Shown here in pieces: positions 1 through 7,117 of a stretch of DNA of 7,198 nucleotides. Source of the stretch: Anaerolineae bacterium (GTDB lineage: Bacteria; Chloroflexota; Anaerolineae; JACIWP01); contig JACIWP010000170.1 of assembly GCA_014360855.1 (NCBI GenBank), positions 1 through 7,198 of the forward strand, in the 5' to 3' direction. The notes under the pieces are model-generated. The model had not been told where the DNA came from. It saw nothing but the letters and a program-made list of their open reading frames with translations, and made no database searches. Within the stretch, counting starts at the first letter, position 1. Every line of letters begins with the position of its first letter. A program made the position numbers and the translations under genes.

Positions 1-1092
1 GCGGGTATCAGCGCCAGGGCGACCAGCAGGCCGGCCAGGATGCTGGACAGGATAGTGGGCCGGCGGCCGGCGCGGGCCAACTGCAGGGGAAGTACTGCGC
101 CGGCGCCCAAGCAGAGGGAGAAAAAGGGACTGCCAGCCATTAGGAATTTCAGGCGCGCTGGCTGATAGATGCCGCCGGCGGCCATGAGCGCGACGGGGAT
201 GAGCCAGCCGAGGAACGGGAGGAGCCAGCGCGCGGCCGGCAGTGGCGCGCGTTCCCTGCCGGCGAGGGCAAGCGCCGCCGCTCCGAGGGCCAGGAGCAGT
301 GCGAATGGCAGGGCAGTGCTCCAGGGCGCGTCCAGGCCGGCCGGCCCCAGGCAGAGCGTTCGCCAGGCTGACCCGAGCCACGTCATGATATCCATGGCGG
401 CCGTGCCGCGCGGCCAGGCCAGCAGGCGCGACAGCCCGGTGCCCAGCCAGGGAAGGTATAAGAGGAGCACGCCGGCCTGCATGCCGACCCATGCGGCGAG
501 AGTGCGGGCGCGCCGGCGCTCCATCCAGGCGAACAGGAAGACCAGGTTGCATGCCAGCAGGACAGCCGGGAAGAAATAATGGGTGTAGAGGCCGGCCGCG
601 CCGGCCAGTATATATATCAGGGCGAACAGCCAGCGGGGATGTACGATCCAGCGCCAGGCCCCCCAGGCCGCCAACGCGGACCAGAATGCCATGAGCATGT
701 ACATGCGGGCTTCCTGGGCGTAGTACACCTGCAGGGGGGAAACGGCGGCCAGCAGGGCGGCGGCCAGGCCGGCAGGAGGGCCGGCAAGCTCCGCGCCCAG
801 CGCGTACACCAGGATTACCACTCCCAGCGAGAAGAGCACCGAGGGGCCGCGCAGGGCGGCTTCGCTCTGGCCGAAGAGGGAGCACCATATCTTCAGGAGC
901 CAGTAATAGAGGGGCGGGTGAATGTCCAGCGCGGCTTGTTGGGCGATGACGGCGAAGGGCCGGCCGGCGAGCGCCGCGCTGTTGCCCTCGTCCGCCCAGA
1001 GGGACTGGCCGTCCAGACGGTACAGACGCAGGGCCAGGGCCAATAGCAGTATCAGCGCCAGTGCCAGAAGAAGGCTCCCATCTCGACGCCGT

Positions 1093-1106
<14 letters not shown>
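1..1106 (-). CDS. PMT/ArnT-like integral membrane glycosyltransferase (3' end missing)
   Basis: This gene encodes the N-terminal 368 residues of a polytopic membrane glycosyltransferase and runs off the window. Proteins of the PMT_2/GT39-like family use polyprenyl-phosphate sugars to glycosylate lipids or proteins on the outer face of the membrane. The sequence shows a first hydrophobic segment (about 11-28), then SLWADEG (35-41), where Asp39-Glu40 matches the family's essential acidic pair in the first outside loop. HPPLYY (63-68) and QEARMY (131-136) follow, both family hallmarks, and then a series of further hydrophobic segments. I chose a GTG start at 1106-1104 because a GGGAGGG ribosome binding site lies 5 nt upstream; an ATG at 1082 is in another frame. 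The start overlaps the 3' end of the glycoside hydrolase gene by 14 nt, implying translational coupling. Substrate and acceptor cannot be read from the sequence. Confidence 0.87.
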
Positions 1107-2823
<1,717 letters not shown>

Positions 2824-2852
2824 GAACGACTCGCCTCAGATCAGTCAGGGAT

Positions 2853-2886
2853 GGCAGAAGCCGAGCAAGTGTACTCGGCTTCTGCC
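2853..2886. terminator. Perfect 13-bp inverted repeat (hairpin), probable 3' end or leader element
   Basis: GGCAGAAGCCGAG (2853-2865) and its exact reverse complement (2874-2886) flank an 8-nt loop. The hairpin lies in the 110-nt gap between the SH3b lipoprotein gene and the hydrolase gene. No T-run follows on either strand, so it is not a textbook intrinsic terminator. It may be a U-less terminator, an RNA-stabilising stem for the upstream message, or an element in the hydrolase leader 30 nt before its ATG. Confidence 0.55.
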
Positions 2887-2909
2887 CAACGCATATGTGG
2901 TGAATGGTG

Positions 2910-2932
2910 CGCCGGCTTCAGACTGGCCGGCG
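2910..2932. terminator. 7-bp GC-only inverted repeat directly after the lipoprotein stop
   Basis: CGCCGGC (2910-2916) and GCCGGCG (2926-2932) are perfect complements around a 9-nt loop. On the minus strand the stem begins 1 nt after the TAA stop (2936-2934). It could form the first of two successive 3' hairpins. Both arms contain GCCGGC, which is abundant throughout the window, so chance pairing is a real alternative. Confidence 0.4.
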
Positions 2933-2933
2933 G

Positions 2934-3848
2934 TTAGTGCACGAAGTCCACGATGGCCTGCTGGCAGGCGCCGGCGCCAGAGGCGCTGGCCGTGGTGTGC
3001 ACATTGGCCAGCTCGGAGATGCGCTTGCCGGACGCATCCACCACCCAGACGTACCAGTTGCCCTCGCGCGGCCCCTGTGGGTCGAGGATGAAGGTATAGA
3101 TCGGGCGCGTCGGGTCCGTACCGGTGACATAATCGGGCACCGGTGGGTTTGGGTCGTCCGGGATCCAGGACAGGCGCACGCGCTTGCCGGTCTGCGGCGT
3201 GGTGCCTTCATAGACGGTGCCCTGGATATAGGTGATGCCGGCGTTGGGCAGGCAGGACTGCACGACTGCCCGGTAGTAGAAGGCCGGGGCAGGGGTGGGC
3301 GTCGGCGGCTGTGGCGCCGGCGTGTTGGTCGGTGGGCGCGGCCGCGGCGTCGGAGTGGGCGGGACCGTCTCGTCTACCGGGATGGTGTCCATCGGCACGC
3401 TCAGGTCCACATACTCTGAGGCCACCCAGCCCTCCTGATTGTTCAGACAGCACACTCTCAGCCAGGTCGAATCGGCGGTGCGCTTGCGCACCTCCAGCAC
3501 ATAGCCTTTGGACAGTTTGCCCAGGGAGGCGTACTGGGTGCTGGGGCCGGCGCGGTAGTTCAGGTTGGCCAGCTTCACGATCGCCTGCGGCATGGGGGTG
3601 GGCGTGGGTTGCGGCGTGTCCGTCGGCGTCGGGGTCACGGCCGGCGTATCGGTGGGCACCGGCGTGTTGGTCGGGATCGGGGTCGGCGTAAATACCGGCG
3701 TCGGGGTGAACGTCGGTTTCGGGGTCTTGGTGAATGTCGGGGTGGGAGTGGGAGGCCGCTTCCCCACCAACTGGCTGACCGAACAGCCCATGGTCACCAG
3801 CAGAGCGAGGAGTGCCACCACCAGGATAAGGCTCGAACGCTTGTGCAT
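2934..3848 (-). CDS. Secreted or lipid-anchored SH3b-domain protein with Pro/Thr linkers
   Basis: The 304-residue product starts with an export signal (KR at 3-4, hydrophobic 7-20) ending in TMGC. Cys22 is a plausible but imperfect lipobox cysteine, so it is either a lipoprotein or a plainly secreted protein. A Pro/Thr-rich linker (about 32-88) leads to a bacterial SH3 domain (about 89-149), with the typical LNYRAGPSTQY start and a GWVASEYV end. SH3b domains usually bind cell-wall or surface ligands. A second Pro/Thr linker (about 162-188) precedes a C-terminal domain (189-304) that I do not recognise. That domain appears beta-rich and carries Cys199 and Cys295, which might form a disulfide. 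The ATG at 3848 has a strong GAGGTGAGGT upstream, and the gene has its own promoter. No catalytic motif is visible, so the role is probably surface binding or adhesion. Confidence 0.87.
   Translation of the reverse strand: MHKRSSLILVVALLALLVTMGCSVSQLVGKRPPTPTPTFTKTPKPTFTPTPVFTPTPIPTNTPVPTDTPAVTPTPTDTPQPTPTPMPQAIVKLANLNYRAGPSTQYASLGKLSKGYVLEVRKRTADSTWLRVCCLNNQEGWVASEYVDLSVPMDTIPVDETVPPTPTPRPRPPTNTPAPQPPTPTPAPAFYYRAVVQSCLPNAGITYIQGTVYEGTTPQTGKRVRLSWIPDDPNPPVPDYVTGTDPTRPIYTFILDPQGPREGNWYVWVVDASGKRISELANVHTTASASGAGACQQAIVDFVH
3285..3365 (-). repeat. Second Pro/Thr-rich linker-coding repeat
   Basis: This stretch encodes residues about 162-188 of the SH3b lipoprotein as short degenerate units rich in Pro and Thr (PPTPTP, PPTNTP, PPTPTP). 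It separates the SH3b domain from the C-terminal domain. Such linkers are usually extended and may be O-glycosylated; that is inference here. Confidence 0.75.
3585..3755 (-). repeat. First Pro/Thr-rich linker-coding repeat
   Basis: This stretch encodes residues about 32-88 of the SH3b lipoprotein as degenerate TPTP, TPVP and TPKP units. At DNA level it is a low-complexity tract with a recurring hexamer-like pattern. It holds the SH3b domain away from the membrane. The long Gly/Val frame on the opposite strand here is only its antisense shadow. Confidence 0.8.
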
Positions 3849-3852
3849 GGTT

Positions 3853-3862
3853 ACCTCACCTC
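3853..3862 (-). promoter_or_regulatory. Strong ribosome binding site of the SH3b lipoprotein gene
   Basis: The minus strand reads GAGGTGAGGT ending 4 nt before the ATG. It contains two overlapping Shine-Dalgarno-like cores, the more distal at a favourable distance. It fixes the start at 3848. Confidence 0.7.
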
Positions 3863-3920
3863 AACGAATTAGGTTGCGAATCCGGACAGCGTTTCGGCAG
3901 AACCGCCCGAAGCACGGCTC

Positions 3921-3949
3921 ATTATAGCATAAGGGCTCAGGCCGGCCAA
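3921..3949 (-). promoter_or_regulatory. Sigma70-type promoter of the SH3b lipoprotein gene
   Basis: On the minus strand a perfect TATAAT -10 (3926-3921) lies exactly 17 nt from TTGGCC (3949-3944), which matches four of six bases of the -35 consensus. The -35 overlaps the last codons of the GT9 gene. Transcription should start near 3914, giving a leader of about 65 nt. The leader contains a small imperfect hairpin (TTCGG/CCGAA arms at 3893-3897 and 3907-3911). In such GC-rich DNA a perfect -10 at this spacing is unlikely to be chance. Confidence 0.7.
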
Positions 3950-5055
3950 ACTTGGGAGATGGCCTGCCAGACATCCTCCACGCTCACAGCCTCGATACAG
4001 CGAAAACGTTGGCAGGTCTCGTTCCAGCGTCCCCGATCGAAGCAGGGAGCGCATTCTGGCGGCTTCCAGACGGCCCGGTGGCCGGCGCCGTAGGGGCCGT
4101 AGCGGCGCGGGTCCGAGGGCCCGAACACAGCGACCGTGGGCGTGCCCACGGCGGCGGCCAGATGCATGGCCCCGGTATCATTGCCCACGAAGACGGCCGC
4201 CCGCTCCAGCAGGGCGCCCAGCTCGTCAAAGGACAGCTCGCCGGCCATATTGTGCACGTGCTCCAGCTCGCCGGCCAGATGCCGTACCTCCTCCGCCAGC
4301 TCGCGATCGCCTGGCCCACCGACGATGATCACCGATGCCCGACGTTCCTGCGCCAGCCGGCGGGCGATCTCCGCATACCGCGGCGCCGGCCAGCGCTTGG
4401 CCGAGAGCACCATGCCGGGGTTCTGTCCGCCGGCGGGGTGGATCACCGCCACAGGACGCCCCACCGGCATCATTCCCTGGACCCGCTCCCGGGCGGCCGG
4501 CGTCGGATAAAAGGTCGGGCGGGCCCCTGCGGTGGGGATGCCCAGGGCACGCACGCAGGCCAGGTACAGATCCACCTCGTGCATCAGGCCCACCACCGGC
4601 ACGCGGCGGGTGAGGGCGATGCCTCGGCCGGCGCTGTCCAGCCCCACGCGCCAGGGCACGCCGGCCAGGGCCGGCAGGAGCGCCATGGCGGGGGAGCGGT
4701 CCAGCACCAGGCACAGGTCATATCGGCCGGCGCGGATGCGGCGCGCTAGCCCCAGCCATTCCCGCCAGGAATAGGCGCCCTCGCCCACGCGCTCGCAGTC
4801 TATCAGACGCCGGAGGTGGGGATGATGTTCCACCGCCGGCCGGGACCAGCGCCCCACGGCGAAGTCTATGGATGCTGTCGGCCAGTGCCGGCGCAGGGCC
4901 TCCACGACGGCGGTGGCCATCAGCACGTCGCCGAGACAGCAGGGCTTGAGCACCAGGATGCGGGGATCGGGCGGCAGAGGGCGCGGACTGCCGGCCGGCC
5001 ACAGCGCGGACAGGATTCGCGATGCCAGGGTGATGGCTGTGTCGCGGAAGGGCAT
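3937..5055 (-). CDS. GT9 family (heptosyltransferase-like) glycosyltransferase
   Basis: The 372-residue product is a GT-B fold sugar transferase of family GT9, which includes the LPS heptosyltransferases and relatives that use nucleotide-activated sugars. The N-terminal half begins with ILVLKPCCLGDVLMAT (33-48), the usual LGD loop after the first strand. The C-terminal half shows IHPAG (205-209), a Lys-Arg-Trp segment (220-222), VGNDTGAMHLAAAVGTP (290-306) and FGPSDPRRYGP (311-321), which are diagnostic. A cysteine-rich tail follows (Cys335, 338, 348 and 353), also common in this family. I chose ATG 5055 because AAGGA lies 6 nt upstream and overlaps the stop of the dnaC-like gene; the frame stays open far upstream only as a shadow inside that gene. 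It is at the end of the replication-gene run, 10 nt after the loader. The sugar and acceptor are unknown. Confidence 0.92.
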   Translation of the reverse strand: MPFRDTAITLASRILSALWPAGSPRPLPPDPRILVLKPCCLGDVLMATAVVEALRRHWPTASIDFAVGRWSRPAVEHHPHLRRLIDCERVGEGAYSWREWLGLARRIRAGRYDLCLVLDRSPAMALLPALAGVPWRVGLDSAGRGIALTRRVPVVGLMHEVDLYLACVRALGIPTAGARPTFYPTPAARERVQGMMPVGRPVAVIHPAGGQNPGMVLSAKRWPAPRYAEIARRLAQERRASVIIVGGPGDRELAEEVRHLAGELEHVHNMAGELSFDELGALLERAAVFVGNDTGAMHLAAAVGTPTVAVFGPSDPRRYGPYGAGHRAVWKPPECAPCFDRGRWNETCQRFRCIEAVSVEDVWQAISQVWPA

Positions 5056-5061
5056 GGCGCA

Positions 5062-5067
5062 TCCTTC
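5062..5067 (-). promoter_or_regulatory. Ribosome binding site of the GT9 gene within the dnaC-like stop
   Basis: GAAGGA on the minus strand overlaps the TGA of the loader gene (5068-5066) and ends 6 nt before ATG 5055. This arrangement supports translation of the glycosyltransferase from the same message as the replication genes. Confidence 0.65.
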
Positions 5068-6478
5068 AGCGGGAGCTGGCGGCGCGCGGCCGGCGGGTCC
5101 GCTGGACCGCACCGCCGCCGGTGTACATGGGCACCAGCATGGCAAACACGGTACAGCGTGTCTGCACCAGTATGCGCGCCCGCAGACGGGGTTCCAGGTC
5201 TTCGAGGCGCTGTGCCATGGTGAAGACCGTCGGCAGGCGCATGTTAAAGCGGAAGTTGATGAGCTGATAGAGCTTCTCGCGCGCCCAGGGGGTGGCGCTT
5301 TCCAGCCCCAGGTCGTCCAGTACCAGGAAGGGGGCGCGCCGCACTTCCTCGAAGCGCTTGTCAAAGGAAGCCTGGCTGTTGGGGCCGAAGGCCGCGCGCA
5401 GATAGTCCAGCAAATCCGGCACGGTGACGAAGACCGCTGGCCGGCCGCGCCGCACCTGCTCGTTGGCGATGGCGGCCGCCAGATGGGTCTTGCCCGTGCC
5501 GTGGTCGCCGAAAAAGACCAGCCAGCCGTCCGGATGTTCGGCATAGGAGCGCGCCAGGGCCAGGGCATTGACCAGATTCTCGCGCTCCTCGCGGGTTAGC
5601 TCGTGGTCGCGGGTGCTGAAATTCTCGAAGGTCATCTCCGCCACCTGCGCCAGGCTGTTGAGGTTGGTGTGGAGCGCCTCGCTGAGGGTTTGGCCGGACT
5701 GGCGGAAGTCGCCGGCGAGAATCGGCACGATGCGGGCGAAATCGGCATCCGTCATGCGGGAGCGGATGCGCGGCTCCAGGTCCTCGAGCTGACAGTTGGA
5801 GGTGATGACTGTGGGAAGCCGGTGGTTATAGCGGTAGTTCAAAATCTGGAAGAGCTTTTCCTGTGCCCAGGGAGTGGTGGCCTGGGTACCCAGGTCATCC
5901 AGGATGAGCAGGGGGGCCGATCGCACCAGCTCGAAGCGCTCGTCAAAGGTCACCGGGCTGTTGGGAGCGAAGGTGGCGCGCAGGTGATCCAGCAGGTCTG
6001 GGACGATGACGAAGAGCGCCGGCTCTCCCCGGGCGATGACCTCGTTGGCGATGGCCGCGGCCAGATGGGTCTTGCCACAGCCATATCCGCCCATGAGGAT
6101 CAGCCAGCCCTGCGGATGGCGGGCGAACTCCCGGGCGGCCTCGTAGGCGGAGCGCAGGTTGCGGCGCTTATCCTCCGGCAGGCCCAGGCCCTCCGGTAGG
6201 AAGGTGTCAAAGGTCATGCGCTCCAGCTCGCCCAGGTTGCTCATGCGGCGAAGCTCGGCGCGGCGCTTTTCCTCCAGCTCCTTGCGCTTGCACTGGCAGG
6301 GTATGAGTTTGCCGAAATCGGGGTGATGGACGGGCACGTCGAAGGTGACGTAGCCGGCGCCTTTGCAGATGGGGCAAACCTCTTTGTCCTGCCGGCGCTC
6401 AGTGCTTGACGTAGCGCCCGTATTTGCCCTCGATGTATCGACGCCCATACCCTTCAGAATCTCGTCCAGTGATCTCAT
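5066..6478 (-). CDS. dnaC: DnaC/DnaI-type helicase loader with two tandem AAA+ domains
   Basis: This 470-residue AAA+ protein is probably the loader that places the replicative helicase on DNA. The N-terminus has CPIC (35-38) and CQC (61-63), a probable zinc site as in DnaI-like loaders. AAA+ module 1 (about 88-270) has Walker A GGYGCGKT (130-137), Walker B LLILDDLG (190-197), sensor-1 TSN (226-228), an Arg cluster (237, 239, 241) and GDFR (256-259). Module 2 (about 282-455) repeats this with GDHGTGKT (324-331), FLVLDDLG (384-391) and Arg 431, 433, 435. However, TSN is replaced by TMA (420-422) and GDFR is gone. The modules align without gaps over 155 residues at about 58% identity (hand count). 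Typical DnaC/DnaI/IstB proteins have one module and about 250-310 residues. GAGGGG 7 nt upstream fixes ATG 6478, which overlaps dnaD by 80 nt. IstB is unlikely: no transposase partner is visible. Confidence 0.9.
   Translation of the reverse strand: MRSLDEILKGMGVDTSRANTGATSSTERRQDKEVCPICKGAGYVTFDVPVHHPDFGKLIPCQCKRKELEEKRRAELRRMSNLGELERMTFDTFLPEGLGLPEDKRRNLRSAYEAAREFARHPQGWLILMGGYGCGKTHLAAAIANEVIARGEPALFVIVPDLLDHLRATFAPNSPVTFDERFELVRSAPLLILDDLGTQATTPWAQEKLFQILNYRYNHRLPTVITSNCQLEDLEPRIRSRMTDADFARIVPILAGDFRQSGQTLSEALHTNLNSLAQVAEMTFENFSTRDHELTREERENLVNALALARSYAEHPDGWLVFFGDHGTGKTHLAAAIANEQVRRGRPAVFVTVPDLLDYLRAAFGPNSQASFDKRFEEVRRAPFLVLDDLGLESATPWAREKLYQLINFRFNMRLPTVFTMAQRLEDLEPRLRARILVQTRCTVFAMLVPMYTGGGAVQRTRRPRAASSR
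5171..5635 (-). repeat. Second copy of the intragenic AAA+ duplication
   Basis: This segment codes for residues 282-436 of the loader and is the downstream copy of the segment at 5753-6217, offset by exactly 582 nt. The DNA is still recognisably similar; for example gccagatgggtcttgcc on the plus strand begins at 5478 here and at 6060 in the other copy. About 58% protein identity points to an old duplication rather than an assembly error. Confidence 0.88.
5753..6217 (-). repeat. First copy of the intragenic AAA+ duplication
   Basis: This segment codes for residues 88-242 of the loader, from MTFDTF through the Arg cluster. It is the more canonical copy, keeping both Walker motifs and sensor-1 TSN, with the GDFR motif just beyond its end. 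It lines up without gaps with the copy at 5171-5635. Confidence 0.88.
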
Positions 6479-7115
6479 CCTGTTTCCCCTCTTGGGCCCA
6501 GCGTTCGAGGATGGCGCGCACGTAGCGCCAGTTGCGCACGTTGCGCTCGGCGGCGATGCGAAAGGCCTCCTCGATCCAGCTCATGGGGTAAGTCCGCTCG
6601 GCCTCGCGCAGTTCCTCGGCGATCAGGGGCTGGAGCAGGCCGATGTTCTGCTCATAGAGCACGAAGATGTTGGGGCGCTGGAGCCGCCAGGGCGCCGGCC
6701 CCGGCTCTCCCTCCGCATCGGGGGCCGGCTCGCCGGAGGCCAGTTCCTCGGCCAGCCGTCGGCCGGCCGGCTCGTTGAGCACATAGGTCTCTTCCCATTG
6801 ATTGCCCCTGGCGCGGCGCAGTGTCAGCAAGGTGCCTCGCGCCGCCGCCCGCTCCAGGGCCAATCCGACAGCGTCCTCCGCGCGCTGGCCATCCAGGCCG
6901 AGGATATGGTGAAGCTCGGGGTCTTGTTCCAGTTCCTTGCGCAGGAAAAGGACAGGCGCGCCGGCCTGTGCGCGGCGGTACAGCAGGCAGAGGGTGAGTT
7001 TCAGCTCCGCCAGGTCGTCCACCGCCGGCAGGAGGTGCTGGAAGAAGGAGGCCGGCAGACCGATTGTTTCCTCATCTTCATCGAAACCGACAAATCCCAG
7101 CAGACGTTTCGCCAT
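6399..7115 (-). CDS. dnaD: DnaD-family primosome protein
   Basis: The 238-residue product resembles DnaD, a primosome protein that in Firmicutes helps remodel DNA and recruit helicase and loader at origins and restart sites. Residues about 18-118 look like the N-terminal winged-helix region (FFQHLLPAVDDLAELKLT at 24-41). A Pro/Glu/Ala-rich linker spans about 125-147. Residues about 149-210 match the DnaB_2/DnaD C-terminal domain, including NIFVLYEQNIGLLQPLIAEE (149-168), WIEEAFRIAAERN (180-192) and NWRYVRAILERW (195-206). This YEQNIG...NWRYV...ILERW pattern is characteristic. ATG 7115 is chosen because its A is the last base of the upstream TGA; a TTG one codon earlier is possible but less likely. 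The final 80 nt are shared with the loader gene in another frame. DnaD next to DnaC/DnaI is a known functional pairing. Confidence 0.9.
   Translation of the reverse strand: MAKRLLGFVGFDEDEETIGLPASFFQHLLPAVDDLAELKLTLCLLYRRAQAGAPVLFLRKELEQDPELHHILGLDGQRAEDAVGLALERAAARGTLLTLRRARGNQWEETYVLNEPAGRRLAEELASGEPAPDAEGEPGPAPWRLQRPNIFVLYEQNIGLLQPLIAEELREAERTYPMSWIEEAFRIAAERNVRNWRYVRAILERWAQEGKQDEITGRDSEGYGRRYIEGKYGRYVKH
6486..6491 (-). promoter_or_regulatory. Ribosome binding site deciding the loader start inside dnaD
   Basis: GAGGGG on the minus strand ends 7 nt before ATG 6478 and lies within the dnaD coding region. A second in-frame ATG at 6448 has only a purine run one nucleotide away. The upstream ATG is therefore preferred, which makes the overlap with dnaD 80 nt. 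Confidence 0.7.
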
Positions 7116-7117
7116 CA
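7113..7117 (-). promoter_or_regulatory. TGATG stop-start junction
   Basis: On the minus strand the TGA of the upstream gene (7117-7115) shares its A with the ATG of dnaD (7115-7113). The Shine-Dalgarno match upstream (GGACGAG, 8 nt away) is modest, so dnaD translation is probably coupled by re-initiation. Confidence 0.65.

Noticed and set aside
3285..3755. The short repeats as a CRISPR array.
   Set aside because: The units are short, degenerate and in frame, coding for Pro/Thr linkers; there are no constant repeats with unique spacers.
3565..3927. Plus-strand open frame with a striking Gly/Val repeat.
   Set aside because: It is the antisense of the Pro/Thr linker of the SH3b lipoprotein. 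The minus-strand frame has a promoter, ribosome binding site, signal sequence and recognisable domain.
3937..5568. A 543-residue version of the GT9 protein starting inside the dnaC-like gene.
   Set aside because: The extra N-terminal part is an out-of-frame reading of the second AAA+ module. GT9 homology begins just after ATG 5055, which has its own ribosome binding site.
5171..6217. The duplicated AAA+ segment as an assembly or sequencing artefact.
   Set aside because: The copies differ at about 40% of aligned residues while keeping frame and motifs, which an assembly duplication would not produce.
5066..6478. The ATPase as an IS21-type IstB transposition helper.
   Set aside because: There is no IstA transposase, no terminal inverted repeats and no target duplication. 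The zinc-finger N-terminus and the DnaD neighbour fit a replication loader better.
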